The notes: generated by a model from the letters alone, not told the origin. Shown: positions 43,307-52,521, counted from the first letter of the stretch. The stretch: 64,000 nt of DNA from a bacterium (GCA_905221455.1 CAJNDF010000011.1:9578-73577); one strand, 5' to 3'. Program-made: numbers and translations.

Positions 43307-43477
43307 TTAACGTGATACGCGGCGGCGAGCTGCTTTTTTACGGTTTTCTTCGATGAAAGCTGCTTTTTGCTCTTCTGGTTCGATTACTTTCTTTTTAAAT
43401 GCGTATACTGCGCCTGCGACTGCAGCGACAGTTCCTGCGACACCTGTTACAAGACCTTTAGCGAATCCTTTAGCCAT
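43307..43477 (-). CDS. Small DUF3042-like protein, 56 residues
   Basis: Minus-strand gene: MAKGFAKGLVTGVAGTVAAV, then AGAVYAFKKKVIEPEEQKAA and FIEENRKKAARRRVSR. A glycine-rich hydrophobic segment (8-27) that could insert in or lie on the membrane is followed by a basic tail. It matches what I remember as DUF3042, a small conserved family of lactic acid bacteria with unknown role. AAGGAGG lies ideally before the ATG. It is easily missed because of its length. Confidence 0.8.
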   Translation of the reverse strand: MAKGFAKGLVTGVAGTVAAVAGAVYAFKKKVIEPEEQKAAFIEENRKKAARRRVSR

Positions 43478-43552
43478 GAGTCTTCCTCCTTTATCTTCTT
43501 AATCAGCCAGCCTCCTCAAGAGGTCACATTTTTCTGACTGACCTTTTTGTGT

Positions 43553-43558
43553 TATAAT
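43553..43558 (+). promoter_or_regulatory. -10 hexamer of the miaA operon
   Basis: TATAAT 43553-43558 with no good -35 at 17 bases. ATG 43598 lies 39 bases downstream. Confidence 0.5.
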
Positions 43559-43597
43559 AATAGTAACGAAAAAATGGGAATTTTTCAAGGAAAAAAG

Positions 43598-44482
43598 ATG
43601 AAAACAAAAATAATTGTGATTGTTGGTCCGACTGCTGTTGGAAAAACGGCTCTTGCCATTGAAGTCGCCAAGCGCTTTGGTGGGGAAGTTGTGAGTGGCG
43701 ATAGTCAGCAGGTATACCGCGGTCTAGATATTGGGACGGCTAAGGCTAGTCCAGAAGAACAGGCAGCTGTTCCTCATCATTTAATCGATGTTAGAGAGGT
43801 AACCGAGTCTTACTCGGCTTTTGATTTTGTTTCAGAAGCTAAAATGGTGATTGAGGACATTCACAGTCGTGGCAAGCTAGCCATTATCGCTGGTGGGACG
43901 GGACTTTATATCCAGAGCTTGCTAGAAGGATACCATCTGGGTGGAGAGACCCCTCATGAGGAGATTTTAGCTTATCGGGCTAGCTTGGAGCCTTATACAG
44001 ATGAGGAATTAGCCCATTTGGTGGAGCAAGTAGGCCTTGAGATTCCTCAGTTTAATCGTCGTCGTGCTATGCGTGCCTTGGAAATTGCCCATTTTGGTCA
44101 GGATTTGGAAAATCAAGAGACCTTATATGAACCATTGATTATCTGCTTGGATGATGAGCGCAGTCAATTATATGAACGTATCAATCACCGAGTGGACCTG
44201 ATGTTTGAAGCTGGACTTCTAGACGAAGCCAAGTGGTTGTTTGACCATTATCCAGATGTGCAGGCTACTAAAGGGATTGGTTACAAGGAACTCTTTCCTT
44301 ACTTCCGTGGAGAGCAGACCTTGGAGGAAGCCAGTGAGAGTCTTAAACAGGCGACCCGTCGTTTTGCCAAGCGTCAGTTGACCTGGTTCCGTAATCGCAT
44401 GCAGGTCACCTTTTATCAGATTGGAGAGTCTGGTGTGCAGGAGCGTATTTTTAGCCAGATTGAGGAGTTTTTAGATGATTGA
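43598..44482 (+). CDS. miaA: tRNA dimethylallyltransferase
   Basis: Adds the dimethylallyl group to A37 of tRNAs reading UNN codons. 294 residues. [17 protein letters not shown] is the P-loop, [22 protein letters not shown] and [13 protein letters not shown] are family motifs, and [11 protein letters not shown] is the C-terminal tRNA-binding signature. ATG 43598 is preferred because AAGGAAAAAAG precedes it. It overlaps hflX by eight bases, the start of a run of five tightly packed genes to 48,049. Confidence 0.95.
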   Translation: MKTKIIVIVGPTAVGKTALAIEVAKRFGGEVVSGDSQQVYRGLDIGTAKASPEEQAAVPHHLIDVREVTESYSAFDFVSEAKMVIEDIHSRGKLAIIAGGTGLYIQSLLEGYHLGGETPHEEILAYRASLEPYTDEELAHLVEQVGLEIPQFNRRRAMRALEIAHFGQDLENQETLYEPLIICLDDERSQLYERINHRVDLMFEAGLLDEAKWLFDHYPDVQATKGIGYKELFPYFRGEQTLEEASESLKQATRRFAKRQLTWFRNRMQVTFYQIGESGVQERIFSQIEEFLDD

Positions 44483-45713
44483 TACGGAGAAAAAAGAGGA
44501 GCGAGTCCTGCTTATCGGTGTGGAATTGCAGGGCATGGACAATTTTGACCTCTCTATGGAAGAATTGGCCAGTCTAGCCAAGACAGCTGGAGCAGTCGTT
44601 GTCGATAGCTACAGACAAAAACGTGAAAAGTATGACTCCAAGACCTTCGTCGGCTCTGGTAAGTTGGAAGAAATTGCCCTCATGGTGGATGCAGAAGAGA
44701 TTACCACTGTCATTGTCAACAACCGCTTGACTCCACGGCAAAATGTCAATCTGGAGGAAGTTCTGGGTGTCAAGGTCATTGACCGTATGCAGTTGATTTT
44801 GGATATCTTTGCCATGCGAGCTCGTAGCCATGAAGGGAAACTCCAAGTCCACCTAGCCCAGCTCAAATATCTCTTGCCTCGCTTGGTTGGTCAGGGAATT
44901 ATGCTCAGCCGTCAGGCAGGGGGAATTGGTTCCCGTGGACCTGGTGAAAGCCAGCTGGAGTTGAACCGTCGTAGTGTTCGCAACCAAATCACGGATATCG
45001 AGCGCCAGCTTAAGGTGGTTGAGAAAAATCGGGCCACAGTCAGAGAAAAACGTCTGGAGTCCAGTACCTTTAAGATTGGTTTGATTGGTTACACCAATGC
45101 TGGGAAATCGACTATCATGAACACTTTGACTAGTAAGACCCAGTATGAGGCGGACGAGCTGTTTGCGACTCTAGATGCGACGACTAAGAGTATCCATCTT
45201 GGGGGCAATCTACAGGTGACTTTAACTGATACGGTGGGCTTTATCCAAGATTTACCGACAGAGTTGGTGTCTAGTTTCAAGTCAACCTTGGAAGAAAGCA
45301 AGCATGTAGACCTTCTGGTTCATGTTATCGATGCCAGCAATCCTTACCACGAGGAGCATGAAAAAACAGTCCTGTCCATTATGAAAGACTTGGACATGGA
45401 AGACATTCCTCGCCTGACCCTTTATAATAAAGCGGATTTGGTGGAGGATTTTACGCCGACCCAAACGCCATACGCCCTCGTTTCTGCCAAGTCTGAGGAT
45501 AGTCGTGAGAATTTGCAGGCTTTGTTTTTAGAGAAAATCAAGGATATTTTTGAAGTCTTTACCCTGCGCGTGCCTTTTTCAAAATCCTACAAGATTCATG
45601 ATTTAGAAAGTGTTGCGATTCTGGAAGAACGCGATTATCAGGATGATGGGGAAGTCATTACAGGCTACATTTCTGAGAAAAATAAATGGAGGTTAGAAGA
45701 ATTTTATGACTGA
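44475..45713 (+). CDS. hflX: GTPase HflX
   Basis: Ribosome-associated GTPase that splits stalled 70S ribosomes under stress. 412 residues. N-terminal HflX domain with [14 protein letters not shown] and the [18 protein letters not shown] glycine-rich segment, coiled coil, then the G domain: [15 protein letters not shown] (G1), [10 protein letters not shown] (G3) and NKAD (G4). SD GAGGAG sits inside the miaA end, and its own end overlaps the next gene by eight bases. Confidence 0.95.
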   Translation: MIDTEKKEERVLLIGVELQGMDNFDLSMEELASLAKTAGAVVVDSYRQKREKYDSKTFVGSGKLEEIALMVDAEEITTVIVNNRLTPRQNVNLEEVLGVKVIDRMQLILDIFAMRARSHEGKLQVHLAQLKYLLPRLVGQGIMLSRQAGGIGSRGPGESQLELNRRSVRNQITDIERQLKVVEKNRATVREKRLESSTFKIGLIGYTNAGKSTIMNTLTSKTQYEADELFATLDATTKSIHLGGNLQVTLTDTVGFIQDLPTELVSSFKSTLEESKHVDLLVHVIDASNPYHEEHEKTVLSIMKDLDMEDIPRLTLYNKADLVEDFTPTQTPYALVSAKSEDSRENLQALFLEKIKDIFEVFTLRVPFSKSYKIHDLESVAILEERDYQDDGEVITGYISEKNKWRLEEFYD

Positions 45714-46329
45714 TATTAAAACTTTGGCTCTAAAGTATGGAGGTTATACAAGTCTGGACAAGGTCTATCTGGATCAACTTCTAGCTGGTAAAACAGAGCA
45801 GGAGCAGTTGGCACTGATCACGCCTCCGCCTAGCGTTGTCAATGCCTATTTTGCAGAACTCTACCAGAAAAAGAGTCCTGAGGCTGCGACTGATTATTTT
45901 GCAGAAGTCAGTCAGGAACTGAATCTCTATAATGTTGAGCCAAGTTTCACTCTCGAAAACAAGCCTTTTATTCGTCTTAACCTATCTGGTAAATCCTTTG
46001 GTTTTTGCTATGAGAGTGAGGGTCTGGGTCGAATTTTCTCTGAAAATAAAGAGATTATTTCAGAAGACTTGCTTTTTGAGATTGCGCAAATTTTCCCTCA
46101 TCAGCTAGTCTTTGAGGAGTCTGGAAAGATTTACATGAAGCCTGTCGGGGATGAGGAAATTGTTAGCGTGGAGAGTCTCACGGCTTTGACTGATTTAGAA
46201 AGCTTGGTTGATGGTCGTAAGCGTCTCAAAGGTTATAGTCAAGAGGATTTACTGCAAGAAGTTAGAGCTTTTTCTGGCAAGCATTATTTCCGATCGGAAA
46301 ACCGAACAGCTATGTTATATATTGATTAA
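45706..46329 (+). CDS. Unknown protein between hflX and rnz, 207 residues
   Basis: No signal peptide, no membrane segment, no motif I recognise. The N-terminal third is helical ([30 protein letters not shown]), the rest mixed alpha/beta ([26 protein letters not shown]). It starts within hflX and ends 14 bases before rnz, so it is in the same operon. I recall a conserved streptococcal gene at this position without an assigned function. Confidence 0.7.
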   Translation: MTDIKTLALKYGGYTSLDKVYLDQLLAGKTEQEQLALITPPPSVVNAYFAELYQKKSPEAATDYFAEVSQELNLYNVEPSFTLENKPFIRLNLSGKSFGFCYESEGLGRIFSENKEIISEDLLFEIAQIFPHQLVFEESGKIYMKPVGDEEIVSVESLTALTDLESLVDGRKRLKGYSQEDLLQEVRAFSGKHYFRSENRTAMLYID

Positions 46330-46343
46330 TTAGAAAGTATCAA

Positions 46344-47273
46344 ATGGATATTCAATTTTTAGGAACGGGGGCTGGTCAGCCCTCTAAAGCCCGCAACGTA
46401 TCAAGTTTGGCTCTCAAACTCTTGGATGAGATAAATGAAGTCTGGCTTTTTGACTGTGGGGAAGGAACGCAAAATCGCATTTTAGAAACCACGATTCGAC
46501 CACGGAAGATCAGCAAAATCTTTATCACCCATCTGCATGGAGATCACATTTTTGGCCTGCCAGGTTTCCTTTCTAGCCGTGCCTTTCAAGCCAATGAAGA
46601 GCAGACAGATTTGGAAATCTATGGACCGCAAGGGATCAAGTCCTTTGTCTTAACCAGCCTTCGTGTATCAGGTTCTCGTCTGCCCTACCGCATTCATTTC
46701 CATGAGTTTGACCAAGATTTTTTAGGAAAAATTCTTGAGACCGATAAATTCACTGTGTATGCAGAAGAGCTGGACCACACTATTTTCTGTGTTGGCTATC
46801 GTGTTATCCAAAAGGATCTAGAAGGAACTTTAGATGCTGAAAAACTCAAGGCTGCTGGCGTTCCATTTGGTCCGTTATTTGGAAAAATCAAAAACGGTCA
46901 GGATATTGTTCTTGAAGATGGTACTGAAATCAAGGCAGCTGACTATATCTCAGCTCCTCGTCCAGGTAAGATTATCACTATTCTTGGTGACACCCGCAAA
47001 ACCAGTGCTAGTGTGCGTCTAGCTGTCAATGCTGATGTCCTGGTTCATGAGTCAACTTATGGCAAGGGTGATGAGAAAATTGCTCGTAACCATGGTCACT
47101 CAACTAATATGCAGGCAGCGGAGGTTGCTGTAGAAGCAGGTGCTAAACGCCTCCTACTCAATCATATCAGTGCTCGCTTCCTCTCAAAAGATATCAGCAA
47201 ACTCAAGAAAGATGCGGCTACCATTTTTGAAAATGTGCATGTAGTCAAAGACTTGGAAGAAGTGGAAATCTAA
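46344..47273 (+). CDS. rnz: Ribonuclease Z
   Basis: Endonuclease that removes the 3' trailer of tRNA precursors lacking an encoded CCA. 309 residues, the short bacterial form. [19 protein letters not shown] is the N-terminus, [15 protein letters not shown] is the metal-binding HxHxDH motif of the metallo-beta-lactamase fold, ILGDTRKT holds the Asp ligand, and LLNHISARF the late His. It fits next to miaA in a tRNA-related operon. Confidence 0.96.
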   Translation: MDIQFLGTGAGQPSKARNVSSLALKLLDEINEVWLFDCGEGTQNRILETTIRPRKISKIFITHLHGDHIFGLPGFLSSRAFQANEEQTDLEIYGPQGIKSFVLTSLRVSGSRLPYRIHFHEFDQDFLGKILETDKFTVYAEELDHTIFCVGYRVIQKDLEGTLDAEKLKAAGVPFGPLFGKIKNGQDIVLEDGTEIKAADYISAPRPGKIITILGDTRKTSASVRLAVNADVLVHESTYGKGDEKIARNHGHSTNMQAAEVAVEAGAKRLLLNHISARFLSKDISKLKKDAATIFENVHVVKDLEEVEI

Positions 47274-47293
47274 AAGATTGAGAAAGGATAAGT

Positions 47294-48049
47294 ATGCGTA
47301 CGATTCTCATTACCGGAGCTAGCGGTGGTCTAGCTCAAGAAATGGTCAAACTTTTACCAGAAGACCAGCTTATCTTGCTTGGTAGAAATAAGGAAAAATT
47401 AGCTCAACTCTACGGAAATCATCCCCATGCAGAATTGATTGAAATAGACATTACCGATGATTCGGCCTTAGAATCTCTGGTAGCAGACCTCTATCTCCGC
47501 TATGGCAAGATTGATGTCTTGATTAACAACGCTGGTTACGGGATTTTTGAAGAATTTGATCAGATTTCTGACCAAGATATTCACCAGATGTTCGAGGTCA
47601 ATACCTTTGCTTTGATGAATCTAACTCGTCGCCTTGCGGCTCGTATGAAGGAAAGCCGAAAAGGTCATATCATCAATATCGTCAGTATGGCAGGTTTAAT
47701 CGCTACTGGCAAGTCCAGTCTCTACTCAGCGACCAAGTTTGCGGCTATTGGTTTTTCAAATGCTCTGCGCTTAGAACTCATGTCCTACGGTGTTTATGTA
47801 ACGACGGTCAATCCAGGACCAATCCGTACAGGATTTTTTGACCAGGCTGACCCAGATGGCACCTATCTCAAGTCGGTTGAACGGTTCCTGTTGAAACCAG
47901 ATGCAGTGGCTAAAAAGATTGTCAAGATTATAGGAAAAAACAAACGCGAACTTAATCTACCGATGTTGTTGAACCTAGCCCATAAGTTTTATACCCTCTT
48001 TCCCAAGTTAGCTGATAAGTTGGCAGGGGAAACTTTTAATTATAAATAA
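47294..48049 (+). CDS. Short-chain dehydrogenase (DltE/YqjQ-like)
   Basis: 251 residues. ILITGASGGLAQEMVKLL is the NADP-binding loop, INNAGYG the NNAG motif, IVSMAGLIATGKSSLYSATKF contains the catalytic Ser and the YxxxK pair. PGPIRTGFF is the usual substrate-loop motif. Substrate unknown. It is the last gene of the miaA run, ending in a bidirectional terminator shared with the Rgg gene. Confidence 0.88.
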   Translation: MRTILITGASGGLAQEMVKLLPEDQLILLGRNKEKLAQLYGNHPHAELIEIDITDDSALESLVADLYLRYGKIDVLINNAGYGIFEEFDQISDQDIHQMFEVNTFALMNLTRRLAARMKESRKGHIINIVSMAGLIATGKSSLYSATKFAAIGFSNALRLELMSYGVYVTTVNPGPIRTGFFDQADPDGTYLKSVERFLLKPDAVAKKIVKIIGKNKRELNLPMLLNLAHKFYTLFPKLADKLAGETFNYK

Positions 48050-48081
48050 AAAAGTTGTTCCTAAAATGGAGCAACTTTTTT
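48047..48081. terminator. Bidirectional terminator between the SDR gene and the Rgg gene
   Basis: AAAAAAGTTGTTCC, six-base loop, GGAGCAACTTTTTT. Confidence 0.9.
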
Positions 48082-48086
48082 GATGA

Positions 48087-48992
48087 TTAGAATAAATCAA
48101 TTCCAGTCTTATTTAATGAGTGGCAGTGATAGGTGAAGGCGTTGATAAAATTAGAGTAATATTGCTGATCAATAAATTTTGCGCTTTGAAGATAATTAAA
48201 TAGATTTTTGGCTAGGGGAATAGCTTCAGGTTTGTTCCATCTAAATTGATTGTAAACATGTTCAACTTCTAGGAACATGAGGGGAATAGCTAGATAGCCT
48301 CGTTCGAAGGTCTGAAGTGATTTAATTTTTTTAATAATATCATCAGCCTTTTGATAGTATCCCAACTCTGAGAAGTATTTTGCGGAGAAAGTGAGAGCAT
48401 TTAAAATGCGGATGTAGGTGTCAGTATTAGCACTTTCTTTGTACATAAGTAGTAATTGTTTGGTCATATGGTCAATGAGTTCCATGGGACAATGATTGAC
48501 GATGACACGATAAATTTCAAGTTCGATACTATTAAAGACATCAGATTTCATTAAATGATTGATAATGTTTTGAATTCTGGCAACAGTTTCAGGACTCTTT
48601 GATATGGTTGGATAATGTCTTAATTTAATAGATTTGAAAATCATATCTGCTTGAAGTGGATTGTCTTTTAGGTAGACATCAAATAATTTTTCGTATTCTT
48701 CAATGTAAGTGAGGATATCTTCTTCATGGACCACATGCTTGCCAAATTCTATAGCAGGTAATTCTAAGCAGTCTCCACCTTTATTTGCATAGGCAAGAAC
48801 AAAATCATTCCATTCAACTCCGATAACGATTAACAGTTTAGCAAAGTTTTCAAGTGAAATTCCTTTATCTCCTTTTTCAAATTGACTTAGGAACTGTGGT
48901 GATACGATATCTGAGGCGGCTTCCTTTAGGCTGAGGCCTCGTGCTTCGCGCAGGTACTTAAATGTAGCTCCAAATGGATATAGGTTTTCCAT
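48087..48992 (-). CDS. Rgg/GadR/MutR-family transcriptional regulator
   Basis: 301 residues. The N-terminal Xre-type HTH spans about 10-65 (FKYLREARGLSLKEAASDIV and SPQFLSQFEKGDKGISLENF), followed by an all-helical region with repeat-like segments (YIRILNALTFSAKYFSELGYYQKADDI) typical of the Rgg peptide-binding domain. Such regulators bind short hydrophobic peptides and act on a neighbouring, often divergent, operon; here that is the six-gene island. Its promoter has -10 TATAAT on the minus strand at 49027-49022, with an AACTATAGTT 31 bases upstream, suggesting autoregulation. Leader SD AAGGAG. Confidence 0.9.
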   Translation of the reverse strand: MENLYPFGATFKYLREARGLSLKEAASDIVSPQFLSQFEKGDKGISLENFAKLLIVIGVEWNDFVLAYANKGGDCLELPAIEFGKHVVHEEDILTYIEEYEKLFDVYLKDNPLQADMIFKSIKLRHYPTISKSPETVARIQNIINHLMKSDVFNSIELEIYRVIVNHCPMELIDHMTKQLLLMYKESANTDTYIRILNALTFSAKYFSELGYYQKADDIIKKIKSLQTFERGYLAIPLMFLEVEHVYNQFRWNKPEAIPLAKNLFNYLQSAKFIDQQYYSNFINAFTYHCHSLNKTGIDLF

Positions 48993-49021
48993 AAATAGTC
49001 TCCTTACATACTTCTAAGACT

Positions 49022-49027
49022 ATTATA
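49022..49027 (-). promoter_or_regulatory. -10 hexamer of the Rgg gene
   Basis: TATAAT read on the minus strand; start codon 29 bases downstream at 48992. The nearby -35 is weak, as expected for an activated promoter. Confidence 0.6.
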
Positions 49028-49058
49028 CAAAAATTTAGAGAAAAAAATGGAGAAAGAA

Positions 49059-49068
49059 AACTATAGTT
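49059..49068. promoter_or_regulatory. AACTATAGTT box 1 (Rgg-side)
   Basis: Self-complementary 10-mer, 31 bases upstream of the minus-strand -10. Its partner at 49119-49128 is 60 bases away centre to centre. Confidence 0.5.
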
Positions 49069-49118
49069 ACAAAATAGTAGAATTCTGTGCTATTTTTTGT
49101 TTTTATGAACAAGATTGA

Positions 49119-49128
49119 AACTATAGTT
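49119..49128. promoter_or_regulatory. AACTATAGTT box 2 (operon-side)
   Basis: The core extends to a perfect 12-bp palindrome (AAACTATAGTTT, 49118-49129). It ends 32 bases before the plus-strand -10 TATGAT, so it lies just upstream of the -35 position. Confidence 0.5.
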
Positions 49129-49160
49129 TAAATGACGAAAAATTTAAATATCTATTATGG

Positions 49161-49166
49161 TATGAT
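49161..49166 (+). promoter_or_regulatory. Extended -10 of the island operon
   Basis: TGG followed by TATGAT (49161-49166). No -35 consensus at the proper distance, consistent with activator dependence. Confidence 0.55.
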
Positions 49167-49193
49167 AGGGGAAAGAATAGCTAATAAAGTCGG

Positions 49194-49236
49194 CTTGTTA
49201 TACTAGTATAACAAGGATTGACTTATCACTCAATCC
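49194..49236 (+). promoter_or_regulatory. Perfect 22-bp palindrome plus hairpin in the operon leader
   Basis: The palindrome at 49194-49215 has the half-site CTTGTTATACT. It is directly followed by GGATTGA 49215-49221 and TCAATCC 49230-49236, a 7-bp stem. Both would lie in the transcript about 20-65 bases after its expected start, so they could be an operator or an RNA structure. Confidence 0.5.
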
Positions 49237-49262
49237 TATTCTATCAGTCATTCAAGGAGAAA

Positions 49263-49319
49263 ATGATATGGGAAAAACTTAAATGCTCGATACTAGAAAA
49301 AAATTATATTTACTTTTAA
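49263..49319 (+). CDS. Possible short peptide gene in the operon leader, 18 residues
   Basis: ATG 49263 to TAA 49317-49319 encodes MIWEKLKCSILEKNYIYF. AAGGAG lies at 49254-49259, slightly too near this ATG; from ATG 49268 the frame is only MGKT. Position divergent from an Rgg gene is where short hydrophobic signalling peptide (SHP) genes sit, and the peptide mixes basic residues with an aromatic C-terminus. Size and composition are only roughly SHP-like, so this is a weak call. Confidence 0.3.
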   Translation: MIWEKLKCSILEKNYIYF

Positions 49320-49378
49320 GGTTATAAGACAATTATCAAAAATTTTTAGAAAAATAAAAATATATAAGGAGTTTTGTT

Positions 49379-50350
49379 ATGAAAAACAGAAAAATGTTGG
49401 CTTCTTCTTTACTAGCTGGTGCTTTATTATCGGTAGGTCATGTAGCTTCTAAACCGACAGCGGTTCATGCTTTAACAGATATGAGTGTCAAGGATACTCA
49501 AAACCCTTTGAAAATTACTTTGATACCCACTACTCAGCCGTTTTATTTATCAAGTGTGCTGGTAGATATTCAAAGAAATTCTTCTAATGATAATCCATCT
49601 TTGCATTACGATTTAGTTAATGAAGATACAGGGGCTATTGTAGCTAGTTATAGCTTTAATAGTTTTGGGGATCAAACTAGAAGTCAAGACCATGTTTGGT
49701 TACTATATGCTGAAGATGGACGATATCATATTGATGTTTATACTAAAAAAGACTTTGGGAAAGGATATTTTGGTCGATCAGAAGTATTTAAAGTATCAAA
49801 TAACAGATATGTACCTATAAAAAATTCAGAGACACCAAAAGTTACTGAAGCTCCAAAACAAACCACTAACTCTAACTCAGGTCAGACTGGCTGGTCAGGT
49901 TCTTCTTACTACAAAGCTGGTGTGAAAGTGGTCAATCAATGGATTTTTGATGTTCAGTACAATTCTTACTTCTACCTAAATGCTTCAGGTAACTTTGTTC
50001 AGAATGCTTGGTCTGGAAGTTACTACCTCAAGTCAGGTGGCTACATGGCTAAAAGCGAATGGATTTATGACAATAACTATCAATCATACTATTACTTGAC
50101 AGCAGAGGGTAGCTATGCGCGTAATACCTGGGCTGGAAGTTACTACCTCAAATCAGATGGTAAAATGGCTAAGAGTGAGTGGATCTATGATAGTAGCTAC
50201 CAATCTTACTATTATCTAACATCAGAAGGCAGCTATGCTCGTAACACATGGGTAGGCGATTACTATCTCAAGTCAAATGGTAAGATGGCAGTCAATGAAC
50301 GTACCCCAGATGGCTACCAAGTAGATGGCTCAGGTAAATGGGTGAAATAA
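49379..50350 (+). CDS. Choline-binding surface protein heading the island operon
   Basis: 323 residues. Signal peptide (1-31, KMLASSLLAGALLSVGHVASKP...VHA), a beta-rich N-terminal domain of about 115 residues that I do not recognise (PLKITLIPTTQPFYLSSVLV, with repeated Asn/Asp/Tyr), a Thr/Pro/Ser linker near 160, then choline-binding repeats (about 175-320; YLKSDGKMAKSEWIYDSSYQ type). It should be held on the surface by phosphorylcholine of teichoic acid. AAGGAG precedes ATG 49379. It is the first large gene after the Rgg-controlled promoter. Confidence 0.85.
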   Translation: MKNRKMLASSLLAGALLSVGHVASKPTAVHALTDMSVKDTQNPLKITLIPTTQPFYLSSVLVDIQRNSSNDNPSLHYDLVNEDTGAIVASYSFNSFGDQTRSQDHVWLLYAEDGRYHIDVYTKKDFGKGYFGRSEVFKVSNNRYVPIKNSETPKVTEAPKQTTNSNSGQTGWSGSSYYKAGVKVVNQWIFDVQYNSYFYLNASGNFVQNAWSGSYYLKSGGYMAKSEWIYDNNYQSYYYLTAEGSYARNTWAGSYYLKSDGKMAKSEWIYDSSYQSYYYLTSEGSYARNTWVGDYYLKSNGKMAVNERTPDGYQVDGSGKWVK

Positions 50351-50408
50351 GAAAATAAATCTATAGTGTAGATAAAACTTATTTTAAACTGGGAGAAAAG
50401 AGAAAATA

Positions 50409-50966
50409 ATGGAAAAACATGAAAACCAAACGAATGAAGAAGTGACTGTAGAAAAAGTCGAAGAGACTACAGAAAGAATGGAAGAATCAATTAATGAAGT
50501 AGTTCAAGAGAAGCCTGATAGAGTAGAAGCAATCAAAAAAGAGGCATCAGCTTTTGTAGATAAAGCTGGACAACAAATCGAAAATCTAGATGTGAATGGT
50601 TTGATTGAAAAGATTAAAAAATTATTTGAAACAAAGCCTCTACAATCTGTCGGAATAAGCCTAGCTATCTTTCTTGTTCTGTTCTTTGGAGTTCGTAAAT
50701 TAACAAGTGATCCCTTAGATGGAACTTATGAAATTTTAACAAGACGTGATCATTTAGTCATGGTGATTAAAGGAAATTCTGGGACCGTCATCTCTGAAGA
50801 TTCAGACGGAGACAAAGAAAAAAGACTAGTGAAAATTGATAAACAAAAGAAAGAATTGACAATCACAGACGATAAAGGAAGAGATTTAGGAAAAACAAAA
50901 TATATGTTGAAAGATAAGGAACTTTATCTTCAAGAGCCAGATCAAACCTTTAACCGAGTAAAATAG
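50409..50966 (+). CDS. Single-pass membrane protein of the island, 185 residues
   Basis: Residues 1-75 are strongly acidic and helical (EVTVEKVEETTERMEESINE), followed by one membrane segment near 79-96 (SVGISLAIFLVLFFGVRK) and a C-terminal domain of about 85 residues with short beta strands (DGTYEILTRRDHLVMVIKGN, GTVISEDSDGD). The positive-inside rule (RK after the segment) does not settle topology clearly. I do not recognise a family. It begins 58 bases after the choline-binding gene. Confidence 0.65.
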   Translation: MEKHENQTNEEVTVEKVEETTERMEESINEVVQEKPDRVEAIKKEASAFVDKAGQQIENLDVNGLIEKIKKLFETKPLQSVGISLAIFLVLFFGVRKLTSDPLDGTYEILTRRDHLVMVIKGNSGTVISEDSDGDKEKRLVKIDKQKKELTITDDKGRDLGKTKYMLKDKELYLQEPDQTFNRVK

Positions 50967-50983
50967 ACTACACATTAAAAGCT

Positions 50984-51013
50984 TACCTCAGTACCCTAAA
51001 AGTTACTGGGGTA
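50984..51013 (+). other. Intergenic hairpin in the island operon
   Basis: TACCTCAGTA and TACTGGGGTA form a 10-bp stem with one G-T pair and a 10-base loop. No T-run follows, so an mRNA processing or stabilising stem is more likely than a terminator. Confidence 0.45.
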
Positions 51014-51039
51014 GGAAATTGTATACAGAGAGAATATGA

Positions 51040-51453
51040 ATGAAATTTAAAAAATTAATAACTCTAGCCAGCTTGGTTGGCCTAATTACTTTCTTATTGC
51101 CTGTTGTTTCATCAGGTAATCAATCACTAGCTCCGGTAAGTGAACATGTTTCAGAATATTTACATGTACCATTATGGTATCTATTTTTGATTTGGTATGG
51201 AGCGTTTGTGATTGCTTTCTTATTGTCTTTAGTAATTGGAAAAGGAAGAGTTCTTCAAATTATTACATCAATTATAGTTATTCTGGTAAGCTTATTTGGA
51301 ATTTTTGTTCATTTTTCACTAACACAAGAATTGGTTGGAAGATCGAATTTAGGTTTTGGAGCGATTCTATATTATATCTGTGTTGTAATAAATATTTTTG
51401 CAGCAATAATGATTATAAAAGGTGATAAAGCTACTAGTGAAAAAATGAATTAA
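51040..51453 (+). CDS. Four-helix membrane protein of the island, 137 residues
   Basis: Hydrophobic segments near 5-24, 46-67, 74-95 and 107-124 with short loops; a short soluble loop (25-45) lies between the first two. No catalytic motif and no recognised family. The SD is weak (GAGAG). It lies between two other membrane proteins in the operon, which suggests membership in a membrane complex. Confidence 0.6.
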   Translation: MKFKKLITLASLVGLITFLLPVVSSGNQSLAPVSEHVSEYLHVPLWYLFLIWYGAFVIAFLLSLVIGKGRVLQIITSIIVILVSLFGIFVHFSLTQELVGRSNLGFGAILYYICVVINIFAAIMIIKGDKATSEKMN

Positions 51454-51537
51454 ATCATTTCATTTCAGTAGTAGTTGGGATGGATGTGTTACTAGAAATT
51501 CTGTGTTATATAGTGATAAGAAAGGTTTTAGGTTAAA

Positions 51538-52464
51538 ATGAAAAAAATTTTATTTCGCTTTCCATTTTGGTATTATTTAAATCCAATTAATTTTTTAGGT
51601 GTAGGTGTATTAGGTTTTATCACCTATTACAATACTGTAAGAATATTTTCAGAAATTGCTGAGTTTGAGAAATTTAATGTTGCTCATTCACATAATCAGT
51701 TTTTTGTAATATTAGGTATTGTGTTTCATATTATTTGGGCAATTTTAAATGTTTTATTATATCCGTATGTATTTTCTTATATTTTTAAAGTAGTCTCAAA
51801 TATTATTCCAAAAGGATTTTTCTTCAGTTTAATGTTTAAGCAAATAGGTGCGGCCTATAGAGAAGAAATGGATAAAGGGGATATTTATTTACATCATAGA
51901 ATCTATTATGATTATCGTGGATATCCTACATCCATTGAACCAGTATATGATAGAGCAATTGATCGTGCCCTTAACGCATTTAGTAATATGCTTGCTATCC
52001 AACTTGGAATTAGAATTGTTTGTGTGAGTCTTGGGATAGTAGCTTTATTTGCATCATGGTATTTTACCATCTTTTATGGTTGGTTCTTTGCTATTAAATA
52101 TAATCGTCAACATCCTCCAAAAAAAAAGAGTCAAAATGAACCAGTAAAAATGCCTTCAATGCAAAAAGTAAATCAAATTCCTGAGGTACAGGGGAGTGAA
52201 TTGGATTCTGAAAGTACGATATTAAGTGATAATAGAAGTCAAGAAATTTCTTCGCAAAAAAGAAAAGTGTCTGATTTATTAACTCAAGAACGGGTAGAAA
52301 AGGCTGGGAATATTTTGGAAAAACTTCTATCAATCTTAATTAAAATTAGTATTGGATTTTTCAAAGTTTTAGGAAAAGTTGTATTATTTACTTTTAAAGT
52401 TACGGGGGGAATTGCTAGAGGTATAGAGCATTCTGTGGAAGATTCAATCAGAAGAATGTTTTAG
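51538..52464 (+). CDS. Multi-pass membrane protein of the island, 308 residues
   Basis: Hydrophobic segments near 15-32, 53-80 and 155-180 (the last two may each span once or twice), a cytoplasmic-looking segment between them (FKQIGAAYREEMDKGDIYLH), a Ser/Gln-rich linker (195-250) and a C-terminal amphipathic or hydrophobic pair (LSILIKISIGFFKVLGKVVL). I do not recognise it. It is strikingly AT-rich: a hand count of 51541-51600 gives 11 G or C in 60 bases. Confidence 0.6.
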   Translation: MKKILFRFPFWYYLNPINFLGVGVLGFITYYNTVRIFSEIAEFEKFNVAHSHNQFFVILGIVFHIIWAILNVLLYPYVFSYIFKVVSNIIPKGFFFSLMFKQIGAAYREEMDKGDIYLHHRIYYDYRGYPTSIEPVYDRAIDRALNAFSNMLAIQLGIRIVCVSLGIVALFASWYFTIFYGWFFAIKYNRQHPPKKKSQNEPVKMPSMQKVNQIPEVQGSELDSESTILSDNRSQEISSQKRKVSDLLTQERVEKAGNILEKLLSILIKISIGFFKVLGKVVLFTFKVTGGIARGIEHSVEDSIRRMF

Positions 52465-52521
52465 TCAGTGAAACTAAAACTTAAATATTACATAAAATTT
52501 TAAAATAGATTAACAAATGAT

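Noticed and set aside
49268..49282. MGKT mini-ORF with ideally spaced SD before the choline-binding gene
   Set aside because: Four codons are too few to support a gene call; kept only as part of the discussion of the 18-residue frame.
49341..49355. AATTTTTAGAAAAAT resembles a CodY box with two mismatches
   Set aside because: It lies deep in the leader rather than at the promoter, and the surrounding sequence is so AT-rich that such a match is expected by chance.
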